Positions 10,401-17,918 of a stretch of DNA of 64,000 bases are shown in pieces. Location of the stretch: assembly GCA_963835935.1 (NCBI GenBank), contig CAWIHK010000001.1, positions 1,736,001-1,800,000 of the forward strand, written 5' to 3'. Positions within the stretch are counted from its first letter, which is position 1; every line of letters starts with the position of its first letter. The notes beneath the pieces were generated by a model. That model was not told where the DNA came from and did not search any database. It saw only the letters and a list, made by a program, of their open reading frames with translations. Origin of the DNA: CAWIHK01 sp963835935. GTDB lineage: Bacteria; Bacteroidota; Ignavibacteria; UBA10030; CAVZMI01. The position numbers and the translations under genes are program-made.

Positions 10401-11325
10401 TTTGAGGTATTTCGAAGACAACCCACAACCAACGTATTCCCCATAACAAAACTAGAATAATTATATAACGATAGGAACGCTTGCTAAATTTTAATTTTCG
10501 AACACATTCTATTCCGGCGGCCAAAGAAAACAGGAATACAATGAACTGTAAAATTCCGATGTAAACATGATGTATCGAAGCAAGATATTCTTGTTCATCT
10601 GCCGGCGTGATGTTTGCTACTCCAACCACCATTCCGTCTATTCCAAGAAGATTCGGATAGTAAGTGACGCTGTCGGATGGAATTGCCGGCAGATGGTCGA
10701 AATAAAATTGCACAGGACTTTGCAGTTTTTCCGAGAGTTCATGACGAAAACTCGTATTAACAAGAAATCTGTTATTGATAGGATAAGTTGTTTCTAAAGC
10801 GCGGCTGACAACCAGAATCGATTTTTCACCATCTTCCTCTACCAAACGAAGTATCGAAATGTAAGTATAAACAGTACTCTGAGAGATTGAGGTGAATAAT
10901 TTTCGGAACCTTGCACTGTCAAGATCTTGATACGACAACGGAATGCTTCTTCCATTCCATGCAATTAAATGCGATGTCGAATCATAGTATTCAATCGTCC
11001 AATCGATCCCGGGATTAAGTTGAGCAAAGAATGGAAATAACATGGAACGCCGTACACTGTCCGGCTGATTAAGAGCGCCGCAAAATGTTTTGTCATGAAA
11101 TATTTTTTCAGATAAAACAAAAGCCCCGTCCTGAAGATTGTGAAATTTGGATTGAACATACTCGCGATCTTTTTCTGCCGCCATCAACCGGACATCGTTC
11201 CAATGCGATGAAACATAGGACGAGTGGATGGTTGATGATACCCAGATAAGAATTATAAGAACGATAAAACAACCGGCGATGACGATATTACGTTTTGAAA
11301 ATAAATGAGCAATGAATTCTTTCAT
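7417..11325 (-). CDS. Large membrane sensor histidine kinase, NtrY-like
   Basis: This very long kinase (1302 residues from the ATG at 11325; a TTG four codons earlier is possible) has a TM helix near the N-terminus, a first extracytoplasmic domain and a block of about seven TM helices (roughly residues 250-520). A second soluble segment, TM helices near 800-850, another extracytoplasmic sensor and a final TM follow. Then come HAMP (SLTQATKDIALGNF), the phosphoacceptor box AHEIKNPLTPMKLS, the N box NVLRNAVQAI and ATP-binding DSGIGIPPE with GMGLGMALV. The H box with NPLTPMK resembles NtrY. No response regulator is adjacent. It follows the DUF4783 gene by 15 bp, so both are probably cotranscribed. 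The ligand is unknown. Confidence 0.9.
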   Translation of the reverse strand: MKEFIAHLFSKRNIVIAGCFIVLIILIWVSSTIHSSYVSSHWNDVRLMAAEKDREYVQSKFHNLQDGAFVLSEKIFHDKTFCGALNQPDSVRRSMLFPFFAQLNPGIDWTIEYYDSTSHLIAWNGRSIPLSYQDLDSARFRKLFTSISQSTVYTYISILRLVEEDGEKSILVVSRALETTYPINNRFLVNTSFRHELSEKLQSPVQFYFDHLPAIPSDSVTYYPNLLGIDGMVVGVANITPADEQEYLASIHHVYIGILQFIVFLFSLAAGIECVRKLKFSKRSYRYIIILVLLWGIRWLWVVFEIPQTFWETELFGPHLFASPFGFGLVRSLGDLFITILTFFISIILCIRLFLDWIRSESIHLSKWLYALIFLFTQIFLLLLLRAYAATIWSTVYDSTILFNDPTQIIPSLDTAVMETSLLMLTVTFIVVMVVGMIFILDAASRMYPKLQHRLLRIVVLGFVILTSIIFGFFPFTQLVSQTLRLIIFLGTFFAALWFKTSVKEDALQLKFRYYSVLLLSAIGLLLIVRDQAVHERDRDKVQALALELLRPADSWVEQVLMNVCNSIKSENELATLLRERTKDNKRTTLAFGLWAKSVLSREGYNSAIVLFDTSKNIISQFDIGIQSVLHLNYYQRLQSLHAMNVSPGKVISSRATGDYSLFESFIEITDSRGAYAGSAYCVIASSQRATTRGEDPEFLQRTIRPILETSRQQLIISEYHDGELLSVTGELQPPRRSLPVEATLAFRSSESPFIWISEKIDDNSYRTLYIQLGKGEQGNALAISVLEQDARWYLFMVAKLILFITFLSLLFVGIGYVITALRFGRPRISYRTKLQIGLLSVSLVPLLLLSYANRYFMLNQYEKVISRELGRELDVVATNLLALDINQGETPNLQLIDDARCEQVATVTGIDFHLYRDGQLEATSRPDLFVSELSDLRINAGAYDAIMQQEKNYFSEQSNIGSSSSLTVYRPLRDREGNVAAIIAIPTMARQTGIAQDINSVNTFLFAGFFIVACIITILGSVLAHRITLQLRSLTQATKDIALGNFRVALPASRNDEIGDLVHSFNAMAEDLQESREQLAKAERELAWKEMAKQVAHEIKNPLTPMKLSIQHLRQAYEDKTENFGVILQRVTKTIIEQIEVLTRIASEFSHFGRMPQRKFEECEITSMLDDAIALFQDEKRIVFQKNYIENMQLVTADRQELQRAFVNVLRNAVQAISGTGTITISARIIDGVIKIDFQDSGIGIPPENLPRLFEPTFSTKTDGMGLGMALVKKTVDDLHGSIEIESEVGKGTKVTISISL

Positions 11326-11340
11326 ACAATTATTCAATCA

Positions 11341-11772
11341 TCAAAAAAAATTAATTTGCGTAATGTACCATTTAGAATTTATATTCATTACCCGGACATA
11401 AACCTGCATATTCGATTTCCTGCCTCTTTCCGTGAACACCACTCTTCCTGTGGCAAATCCGGCATCAGAATCATATCTCGACGTGGTAAATTGGAATCTT
11501 ATCGTGTGGCGAGCGTGTAAAAAATTCTGAAGAATCGCTTGCGCCTGATTTTTACTTAAAATTTCCGGCTGATCGTCCCCAATGCTTGCAGTTACTTGGA
11601 CGCCAAGGTAACTCGCAAATATGTCGATTTCATTCTGCAGAATGCCTTGTTCGATTGAATGAAATAATTCGGCGGGAGAATTGATTTGTTCTTTTGTAAA
11701 GATTTCACTCGTACTCGATAAAAAGAAAATACAAATGATGAAAAACCGTCCGAATATACTTTGCATTTTCAT
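11341..11772 (-). CDS. Secreted DUF4783 protein
   Basis: The 143-residue protein has an N-terminal hydrophobic signal segment (FFIICIFFLSSTS), then a compact alpha/beta domain resembling the NTF2-like fold of DUF4783. Supporting parts are the FHSIEQGILQNEIDIFASYL helix, a central SRYDSDAGFATGRV strand pair and a C-terminal VRVMNINSKWYITQINFF strand. DUF4783 is found mainly in Bacteroidota and its function is not known to me. It directly precedes the NtrY-like kinase and may supply a periplasmic input to it, which is inference from spacing only. Confidence 0.75.
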   Translation of the reverse strand: MKMQSIFGRFFIICIFFLSSTSEIFTKEQINSPAELFHSIEQGILQNEIDIFASYLGVQVTASIGDDQPEILSKNQAQAILQNFLHARHTIRFQFTTSRYDSDAGFATGRVVFTERGRKSNMQVYVRVMNINSKWYITQINFF

Positions 11773-11840
11773 AAGAATACTTCAAAATACTATTTGGTTG
11801 TACAAAATGCAAAAAAATATTTCTTAACATCGTTGTAAAG

Positions 11841-12009
11841 TTTCAAGCTCCAAACACCAAATCCTTCCAAAGGAGTCCTTCGGACAAACAAATTCTTCAG
11901 AAGGAATCCCTGTGGAGCAATTCCCAAATTCCAAAGCTAAAAACGTCTGTAGAGGTTTTTCTATTTGTGATTTAGATTTTTTCTTTTTGAACTTGTTTGG
12001 AGCTTGAAA
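11841..12009. repeat. MITE-like intergenic element A with 15-bp perfect terminal inverted repeats
   Basis: TTTCAAGCTCCAAAC (11841-11855) is the exact reverse complement of GTTTGGAGCTTGAAA (11995-12009), bounding a 169-bp noncoding element. The arms are built of 7-bp units (CTCCAAA, TTTGGAA, TTTGAGA). The interior holds two diverged copies of a core, AAGGAGTCCTTCGGACAA at 11870-11887 and a relative at 11901-11920. The same core recurs at 22850-22867 (opposite strand) and 36835-36852. The rest of the 366-bp spacer 11773-12138 shows no gene. Confidence 0.7.
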
Positions 12010-12138
12010 TTTGGAATTTGAGACTTAAAATAATTTTGTTTCAATTCTTTCACGTTGGAAATCACAAAAAGATCATCAGAGATCAAATAATTTTCATACC
12101 ATTATGATATTCAAAAGGAGTATTTTATCATTTCTAGA

Positions 12139-13248
12139 TCAACGATGACGATTTTGCGACGACCGCTCTTCTCTCGAATTATCGATTCTTCTGTCTTCAT
12201 TCTTGCGTTCGGAGCGGGAATCAGTTTGGATTTGTCTTCGTTCTATTTGTGGAGCGGCTGTTTGATTATGGCGGTCCATTTCACGCCGATCTTTCGAGCG
12301 TTGATGAATATTAAATCGGGGTTGACTTTCCGGTTCGGGCCTACGCGGTGTTCCCTCTAATAACTTCGGCGTTTCGTTTCGTGGTTCTCTATTTTCTTCT
12401 CTGTATCCTTGGCCGGTACGGTTATGATTATTTATCGAACCATCATCAACCCTTCGTACTCGCGTAACTCCAGCCCGAATTCTTGATCCTAAATCGTTTC
12501 GTGTATCCTGACGTACAATAGGTCGAAATATTCTTACACGACTTCCATCGAATCGATCTTTAGTCTCCCATCTTCCATCATGATTTCTTTCATCTTCAAT
12601 TTCGACACGTCGAATATCTCTATGCGATATTCTTTCAATTCTTCCCTTCTCTGGTCCACCATTGATGATACGATCGTGGTCGATGTATATGTTTGTTATA
12701 TTACGCGTCCTTCGGAGAAAATATGAATTTCTTTCCGCTCCATAGATAACAGGATGATCAACATAAAAACCGAAACAAGTAGTAAAGCACCATGCATGAT
12801 GCGGCATCCCATAATCGTCAACATCCATTCCAATACTCGTATGCCACCGTGCTCGTAGCGGCAGCGGTGCCCAACCGATATAACCGTCCGACATTCTCCA
12901 TTCAACCCACGCCGGCGCCCATTCATAATCCGGAACCCAAACCCATCCATAATAATCATCATCCACCCAACGGCCGTAGTGATAAGTAGCCCAGCCCCAA
13001 TCTTCGTACGACACCCACAACCATCCGTAATCACTCCACACCCATCGGCCATTCATGTAAGGCCGCCAAAATTTGTCAACATCATTTGGCCTCCAGCAAT
13101 AACCGTAATCGGGAACTGTAACCCATTCGCCATACGGACTCAACGAATCATAAAACATTCCAAATGAAACTCGTGCTCGTCCGCCCGATGCATTCATAAC
13201 CGAGTGACTTAATATAATCAACATTGCTATCGCAATAATCCGTTTCAT
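12139..13248 (-). CDS. Secreted Tyr/Trp-rich DUF6600-like protein
   Basis: From the ATG at 13248 (GGCGGAG Shine-Dalgarno 6 nt upstream; a longer in-frame reading to 13299 lacks one) the product is 369 residues. A signal peptide (IIAIAMLIILSHSVMNASG) is followed by about 120 residues of repeated WxWxxDYGW / YGRWVDDDYYGWVWVP modules. That aromatic pattern is typical of DUF6600 and related FecR-adjacent proteins. The C-terminal 180 residues are highly charged, rich in Arg, Glu, Asp and Asn, and probably disordered. It is probably periplasmic or surface exposed; function unknown. It stands alone between the pyr operon terminator and element A. Confidence 0.75.
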   Translation of the reverse strand: MKRIIAIAMLIILSHSVMNASGGRARVSFGMFYDSLSPYGEWVTVPDYGYCWRPNDVDKFWRPYMNGRWVWSDYGWLWVSYEDWGWATYHYGRWVDDDYYGWVWVPDYEWAPAWVEWRMSDGYIGWAPLPLRARWHTSIGMDVDDYGMPHHAWCFTTCFGFYVDHPVIYGAERNSYFLRRTRNITNIYIDHDRIINGGPEKGRIERISHRDIRRVEIEDERNHDGRWETKDRFDGSRVRIFRPIVRQDTRNDLGSRIRAGVTRVRRVDDGSINNHNRTGQGYREENREPRNETPKLLEGTPRRPEPESQPRFNIHQRSKDRREMDRHNQTAAPQIERRQIQTDSRSERKNEDRRIDNSREERSSQNRHR

Positions 13249-13395
13249 GAAATCTCCGCCCAAGAAGGCTTTAATATGATCCATAATAAAAAATCCCAAA
13301 CATTATGCCAATAAAATATCACCGAAAATCGGCTATTTTATATTGATTGGATAAACCTTCTTGTACACAAAAATACACACTCTGTCTATAAATTC

Positions 13396-13424
13396 AAAAG
13401 CCGACGCATGAAGAATGTCGGCTT
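13396..13424 (-). terminator. Terminator of the pyr operon
   Basis: AAGCCGAC (13398-13405) pairs perfectly with GTCGGCTT (13417-13424) around an 11-nt loop. On the minus strand the stem is followed by a short T run. It lies 34 bp beyond the pyrC stop codon. Confidence 0.7.
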
Positions 13425-13457
13425 AATAATTCCTTTCATAATTTTTATTTAATCTAA

Positions 13458-14741
13458 TTATTCTGTTTTAAATAATTTATCGTGATTGAATATCCCCACA
13501 GATTTTCCGGTAAGCTTCATTCCACCGAATGGAGTATTTTTTGATTTCGATTTTAATTCTTTTGGATTCACTACCCATTCAAGTTGGGGATCGATGATCG
13601 TGAGATTAGCTTCCGCTCCTTCTGCGATTTTCAATTCAGTTAGCTTAAGTAATTTTCTCGGGTTGGTTGATAATTTTTCTATTAGCTGTTTCCACGTTAA
13701 AATCTTTTTTTGAATAAGAAAAGTTATCGAGAGGCCGATCGCTGTTTCAAGTCCCACAATTCCAAAAGGTGCGTTGCAGTATTCTACTTCCTTTTCGTCG
13801 AATGAATGCGGCGCATGATCGGTAGCAATTGCATCGATCGTGCCGTCAAGAAGTCCTGCTAATATTGCGTCAATATCTTCCTGCGTTCTTAATGGCGGAT
13901 TCATTTTTGTATTCGTATCGAACGACCTGACAGCTTCGTCGGTAAGAACAAAATGATGCGGCGCGACTTCACAGGATATTTTCAATCCTTTCTTTTTTGC
14001 CTGACGTACAAGTTCAACCGTTCCTTTAGTACTCACGTGGGCGAGATGATAATTTCCGCCGGCGTACTCCAAAATTATAATATCCCGCGATGCAATTAAA
14101 TCTTCCGCGATCGAAGGCATTCCGTTCATACCGAGAGATGTCGATGTAATTCCTTCATTCATCAATCCGCCTTTTGTCATCGACATATCTTGCGCATGCT
14201 GGATAATCGGGACATCGTACATTTTGGAATACTCGAGTGCGAGCCGCATCATCTGCGCTTTTTCAATCGGCGATCCATCATCGCTGAATGCCACGGCGCC
14301 GGCTTCGACGAGTTCGGCCATGGGCGAAAGTTCATTTCCCTCACGATTTTTCGTGGCAGCGGCAATTGGGTAGACATCGACGATTCCATCGAGAGCGTTC
14401 CTGGCTTTTGTTTTCACATACTCTACAACCTCCGCATTATCGATGCATGGATTTGTATTCGGCATACAGCAAACTGCCGTGAAGCCTCCATTCGCGGCGG
14501 CAGTGCATCCTGTTTCAATCGTCTCTTTATATTCAAAACCTGGTTCGCGCAGATGGACATGCATATCGATGAAGCCCGGCGTTACAATCTTTCCACTCAG
14601 ATCCAATTTTTTGGTTCCAGTATCCGAGGTGATATTCTTTTTAATTTTTTTAATGATTCCATTCTCGATTAAGATATCGGTTATCGTATCGAGGTTTGTG
14701 ACCGGATCGATCACGCGAGCATTTTGAAGAAGAAAAGTCAT
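13458..14741 (-). CDS. pyrC: Dihydroorotase (class I)
   Basis: The 427-residue amidohydrolase carries the zinc-binding HVHLREPG motif near residue 61, a Cys-Cys-Met-Pro-Asn-Thr segment near 92, the His-containing QHAQD near 180, HLAHVST near 233 and the catalytic ATDHAPHSF near 305. These are features of class I dihydroorotase, which closes carbamoyl-aspartate to dihydroorotate. It is the third gene of pyrR-pyrB-pyrC. The 42-bp gap to pyrB is filled with 7-bp repeats and I see no Shine-Dalgarno before the ATG, so translation may depend on coupling. Confidence 0.94.
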   Translation of the reverse strand: MTFLLQNARVIDPVTNLDTITDILIENGIIKKIKKNITSDTGTKKLDLSGKIVTPGFIDMHVHLREPGFEYKETIETGCTAAANGGFTAVCCMPNTNPCIDNAEVVEYVKTKARNALDGIVDVYPIAAATKNREGNELSPMAELVEAGAVAFSDDGSPIEKAQMMRLALEYSKMYDVPIIQHAQDMSMTKGGLMNEGITSTSLGMNGMPSIAEDLIASRDIIILEYAGGNYHLAHVSTKGTVELVRQAKKKGLKISCEVAPHHFVLTDEAVRSFDTNTKMNPPLRTQEDIDAILAGLLDGTIDAIATDHAPHSFDEKEVEYCNAPFGIVGLETAIGLSITFLIQKKILTWKQLIEKLSTNPRKLLKLTELKIAEGAEANLTIIDPQLEWVVNPKELKSKSKNTPFGGMKLTGKSVGIFNHDKLFKTE

Positions 14742-14786
14742 AATGAGTTCAATGTTATTGGTTCAGAGTTCAAGGTTTAGATTTCA
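14742..14786 (-). repeat. Heptamer array between pyrB and pyrC
   Basis: Read on the minus strand, the pyrB stop codon TGA opens a run of six degenerate 7-bp units: TGAAATC, TAAACCT, TGAACTC, TGAACCA, ATAACAT, TGAACTC. The pyrC ATG follows at once. The stop codon is thus part of the first repeat unit. Confidence 0.6.
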
Positions 14787-15725
14787 ATTATGAATATTTG
14801 GTGAAGAACTTTTTGTTCCGAGCAAATACAACACGGCCATACGTACAGCAACTCCGTTCAGCACTTGCTGAAGAATTACAGAGTGAGGCCCGTCGGCGAC
14901 GTCCGCAGATAATTCCACACCGCGGTTAATTGGGCCGGGATGCATGATGGTTATATCACGTCCGGCTTTTTCCAATCGTTCGATTGTCACTCCGAAATAT
15001 TTTTGATATTCGCGCAGTGATGGAAAACTCGATCCTGCTTGCCGCTCAAGTTGAATGCGCAAGACATTCAGCACATCGACATGCTTCATGACATCATCAA
15101 TGTTATAATAAATTTCAACACCCAATCGATCGAGATAACGTGGAATTAAAGTTGCAGGGCCACAGACAGAAACCCGCGCTCCCATGGTTTTTAATCCGTA
15201 GATATTCGACAATGCAACACGGCTGTGAGATATATCTCCCACGATGCAGACATGAAGATCATCGAATTTTTTAAACTTCTCCCTGATCGTACACATGTCG
15301 AGCAATGCTTGTGTCGGGTGTTCATGCGTTCCATCGCCGGCATTGACAACATTCGCGTCCACACATTGCGTCAGAAAATTCGTCGCGCCGACTGCTGAAT
15401 GCCGCATCACTACCATATCGATTTTCATTGCTTCGATATTTTTCGCAGTGTCCTTCAGCGTTTCGCCTTTGCTCACACTGCTTTGGCTGGCAGAAAAATT
15501 TACAATGTCGGCTGACAACCTTCGCTCGGCCATTTCGAATGAGATTCGTGTACGAGTGGAGTTTTCAAAAAAAAGGTTGACAATGGTTTTCCCCTGGAGG
15601 GTTGGTACTTTTTTGATCGGGCGATCGAGAACTTCGCGGAAGGTCATTGCTGTGTTCAGGATCAGCTCGATATCTTCTTTGGGCATTCCTTCAAGCCCGA
15701 GAAGATGTCTGCTTTTGAGTCCCAT
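14784..15725 (-). CDS. pyrB: Aspartate carbamoyltransferase, catalytic chain
   Basis: The 313-residue protein has the carbamoyl-phosphate motif FFENSTRTRISFE near residue 53, the SVSKGET loop near 83, HPTQALLD near 139 and HPGPINRGVE near 263, all standard for the ATCase catalytic subunit. It condenses carbamoyl phosphate with aspartate in the committed step of pyrimidine synthesis. It lies 4 bp after pyrR. No pyrI regulatory chain is in the window, so control is probably through PyrR and the leader. Confidence 0.96.
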   Translation of the reverse strand: MGLKSRHLLGLEGMPKEDIELILNTAMTFREVLDRPIKKVPTLQGKTIVNLFFENSTRTRISFEMAERRLSADIVNFSASQSSVSKGETLKDTAKNIEAMKIDMVVMRHSAVGATNFLTQCVDANVVNAGDGTHEHPTQALLDMCTIREKFKKFDDLHVCIVGDISHSRVALSNIYGLKTMGARVSVCGPATLIPRYLDRLGVEIYYNIDDVMKHVDVLNVLRIQLERQAGSSFPSLREYQKYFGVTIERLEKAGRDITIMHPGPINRGVELSADVADGPHSVILQQVLNGVAVRMAVLYLLGTKSSSPNIHN

Positions 15726-15729
15726 GTAA

Positions 15730-16272
15730 TTACTCTCCTAGTTCGACAAGTAATACGGCATCTTCGCCGTCGATTTCCGCCATCAGCACACGCACTTCTT
15801 GGTTGTCGGAAGTTGGGATGCTTTTCCCGACAAAATCTGCTTTAATCGGAAGTTCACGATGTCCGCGATCCACCATCACGAGCAATTGAATTGTTGCCGG
15901 CCTTCCCAGATCGACAAGTTCATCGAGCGCCGCGCGGATTGTACGGCCGGTGTAAAGCACATCGTCGACAAGGATGATGTTTTTTCCTGTCACATCGAAC
16001 TCGATTTTCGTGCCTTTCATTTCCGGTTGGTCGAGACGCTGCCGGATATCGTCGCGATACAATGTGATGTCGAGATAGCCGGTTGCGACGCGGGTCTTTT
16101 CAATCTCGGATATTTTTTCGACGAGCCGGCGTGCGAGATATTCTCCACGTGTTCGGATACCGACAACGGCGATCTCTTTAGCGCCCTTGTTTTTTTCGAG
16201 CACTTCATGCGCGAGACGCGCGATAGTGCGCTGGAAACCTTCTTTGTCGATAATAATTTTTTGTGCTGTCAT
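15730..16272 (-). CDS. pyrR: Bifunctional pyr operon regulator / uracil phosphoribosyltransferase
   Basis: The 180-residue product (MTAQKIIIDKEG...) has the PRPP-binding signature ILVDDVLYTGRTIRAALD near residue 97 and the GIRTRGEYLARR segment near 40 typical of PyrR. PyrR binds a conserved hairpin in pyr mRNA in response to UMP/UTP and has weak uracil phosphoribosyltransferase activity. I chose the ATG at 16272 because it matches the family N-terminus. A longer in-frame reading to 16371 runs through the structured leader and is not likely to be translated. It is the first gene of pyrR-pyrB-pyrC. Confidence 0.93.
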   Translation of the reverse strand: MTAQKIIIDKEGFQRTIARLAHEVLEKNKGAKEIAVVGIRTRGEYLARRLVEKISEIEKTRVATGYLDITLYRDDIRQRLDQPEMKGTKIEFDVTGKNIILVDDVLYTGRTIRAALDELVDLGRPATIQLLVMVDRGHRELPIKADFVGKSIPTSDNQEVRVLMAEIDGEDAVLLVELGE

Positions 16273-16295
16273 AGATTCTTCGAAGATTATTGATG

Positions 16296-16339
16296 CGGAG
16301 GATATTATGAAAAATCCTCCGTTCCTGGAAGCGGAGGAT
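16296..16339 (-). terminator. Attenuator-like alternative hairpins in the pyr leader
   Basis: On the minus strand ATCCTCCG (16339-16332) can pair with CGGAGGAT (16321-16314), giving an 8-bp stem with 10-nt loop followed by TTTT, a terminator-like hairpin. The same CGGAGGAT can instead pair perfectly with a second ATCCTCCG (16303-16296), an alternative hairpin that would prevent the first. A further hairpin with perfect 8-bp arms (16346-16353 with 16370-16377) lies just upstream. Confidence 0.6.
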
Positions 16340-16382
16340 GAGTTGCCCAAAATAGTTTTTGTCGCTAGCATTTTGGGGGCCC

Positions 16383-16408
16383 TTCCCTACCTCACAGGAT
16401 AGGAATTA
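16383..16408 (-). promoter_or_regulatory. PyrR-binding RNA element
   Basis: Minus-strand TATCCTGTGAGGTA (16401-16388) closely matches the Bacillus PyrR-binding loop consensus ARUCCNGNGAGGYU, which I recall from the literature. It is flanked by complementary arms (TTCCTA and TAGGGAA with one bulged G). It lies about 115 nt before the pyrR ATG, upstream of the alternative hairpins, exactly where an attenuation control element belongs. Confidence 0.75.
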
Positions 16409-16739
16409 AAGGAACAAAATTTATTGGGATTAATATAAATTATATTTTTACGAAAAGCAAATGTTGGGTGGATTGTCCAAGCGCCTTTGTGACCTCGTTT
16501 ACCTTCGACATTTTAAAGGCAATCCTATGTGAAAAATTGATCTTCAAATGGTGTATAATGTTTTGGTTGTTGTGAAGTTGTTTTGCCAAGTCGATAGATG
16601 ATTTAGAGACAGAATAAAAGATTTTCGTTCTATTTTTGCTTCGCATTCAGACTTCCAATTCGTACTTCTTATGAACTACACCAAGCTCCTTCCCATGATC
16701 ATCACTAAATTATTTTCCAACACTGAACAGTAAATTTGT
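16409..16739. other. Intergenic region with no confident gene
   Basis: This stretch lies between the pyr leader and the 195-residue membrane-anchored protein. It probably carries the pyr promoter (A/T-rich TATATTAAT on the minus strand near 16430). A 68-codon minus-strand reading at 16440-16646 has no recognisable domain and no clear ribosome-binding site. Confidence 0.4.
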
Positions 16740-17327
16740 TTATAACTTTACGTCAATAAACCCTAAATATACCATTTCGCCTCGTTTCCAGTTACCACTC
16801 GCCAATATTAATAACCATTCATTTTTGTTATTACTCAACGCAACCCATTCTGGATCGCAATTCCAGAATGGTAATGAAACATTTATTTTTTTATTTAGAG
16901 GACGATTGTAAAATGTACGTACAGCCATATCTTCAAAAGCATAGCTACTATCAAGCAAAGTCCAAGATGAATCTCTCTTATCAATATTTTTGTATCTTTC
17001 TGGTATCATGCGGATAATTTGGAATTCTCTCGATTGGTTGTAAAACGTAACATCATAACCAGTTAATATTATTTTATTTGAATCAACTATGAGATGATTT
17101 AATTGATCCATAGACATTTGATAATAAAAACCAGACGCTGAAAGCGTAGATGACTCAACTTTTAGCGATCTTGATATGTGAGACCGTACCTTCGGATAAA
17201 GATAAATTACAATGAAAAGTATTGAGACAATCGAAAATATAGTTATAAGAATATTACGTAATCTTTGTGTCATATTTAATATTTTATTTGACAATCTGAT
17301 GAAAGTTTTTTCAATAACAGGAATCAT
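16740..17327 (-). CDS. Membrane-anchored hypothetical protein
   Basis: The 195-residue product has one TM helix near residues 25-46 (ILITIFSIVSILFIVIYLYP) and a soluble, mostly beta C-terminal domain ending VYLGFIDVKL. I do not recognise a family. Its ATG overlaps the upstream short ORF by ATGA, and the Shine-Dalgarno GAGGG lies inside that ORF, a typical coupled arrangement. It is the last of five closely packed minus-strand ORFs whose other members are a transglutaminase-like protein and an RHS-core protein. An accessory or immunity role is only inference. Confidence 0.6.
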   Translation of the reverse strand: MIPVIEKTFIRLSNKILNMTQRLRNILITIFSIVSILFIVIYLYPKVRSHISRSLKVESSTLSASGFYYQMSMDQLNHLIVDSNKIILTGYDVTFYNQSREFQIIRMIPERYKNIDKRDSSWTLLDSSYAFEDMAVRTFYNRPLNKKINVSLPFWNCDPEWVALSNNKNEWLLILASGNWKRGEMVYLGFIDVKL

Positions 17328-17539
17328 TGTCCCTCAGGAAGTAACGGCACTGAATTAATGTTCATCATCTTTAAATAGGAATTTAACATGAGCAAATCAA
17401 TATTATGGCTTACCCCAATAATCGAAGGAACACTATATGAAGTCGCGACATTTGATGATATGACAAAATTGGATGATCCCAATACACCGGACAATTGTGT
17501 TGGCGGCAAACGATTTTCAGCATTAAACTCTAATATCAT
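17324..17539 (-). CDS. Short hypothetical ORF in the RHS-core operon
   Basis: This 71-codon reading frame has no recognisable domain, no signal peptide and no clear Shine-Dalgarno. It overlaps the preceding membrane-protein gene by 17 bp and the following gene by 4 bp (ATGA). It also contains the ribosome-binding site of that following gene, so it fills an otherwise unexplained 195-bp gap. Translation is plausible but unproven; the stretch could be a spacer or a decayed gene end. Confidence 0.35.
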   Translation of the reverse strand: MILEFNAENRLPPTQLSGVLGSSNFVISSNVATSYSVPSIIGVSHNIDLLMLNSYLKMMNINSVPLLPEGQ

Positions 17540-17918
17540 ATTTATTCATTTGCTTGTATATGATCAGACTTGTTGGAGCGCTGAAAGCAAGCAATATCAA
17601 ACATAATGAACCGATTCCATCCAACGTTGATAAACCAAAGATGATAATATTTTTAATCCCAACACAGAGTAAACCGATTGAGACTAAAAAATAAACAGCA
17701 AGTCTAAGATAGTAATAAAAGTTGTTTTCACTTAATTTGTAGGGCAGAAGAAAAATAATTGCCGAAAAGACAAAAGGTATGTATATCAACGGTGCTGAAA
17801 TCGGTGAGGGAGCTTCTACTTGTGGTGGTGACATACTTGAAAGGATAATTACTACGAGTATAAGCAATGCGGCTATTTGTGTATAGAATCTTGATATCCA
17901 GTAGGCTTTAATTTTCAT
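17523..17918 (-). CDS. Small polytopic membrane protein
   Basis: From the ATG at 17918 the product is 131 residues with about four hydrophobic helices (near 13-28, 45-60, 70-90 and 98-120) and a Pro/Ser-rich loop after the first. It overlaps the 3' end of the RHS-core gene by ATGA, with AAGGAAG as Shine-Dalgarno inside that gene. Small multi-TM proteins directly behind RHS-type genes can be immunity proteins, but I recognise no immunity family here. Confidence 0.6.
   Translation of the reverse strand: MKIKAYWISRFYTQIAALLILVVIILSSMSPPQVEAPSPISAPLIYIPFVFSAIIFLLPYKLSENNFYYYLRLAVYFLVSIGLLCVGIKNIIIFGLSTLDGIGSLCLILLAFSAPTSLIIYKQMNKYDIRV

Noticed and set aside
14190..14672. 160-codon plus-strand frame antisense to pyrC
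   Set aside because: Shadow frame; the dihydroorotase motifs are on the other strand.
16273..16371. N-terminal extension of pyrR
   Set aside because: The extra residues are encoded by the hairpin-rich leader and are absent from the family; the ATG at 16272 matches the usual N-terminus.
16440..16646. 68-codon minus-strand frame downstream of the pyr promoter region
   Set aside because: No recognisable domain, no ribosome-binding site, A/T-rich composition, and it would lie where the pyr promoter is expected.
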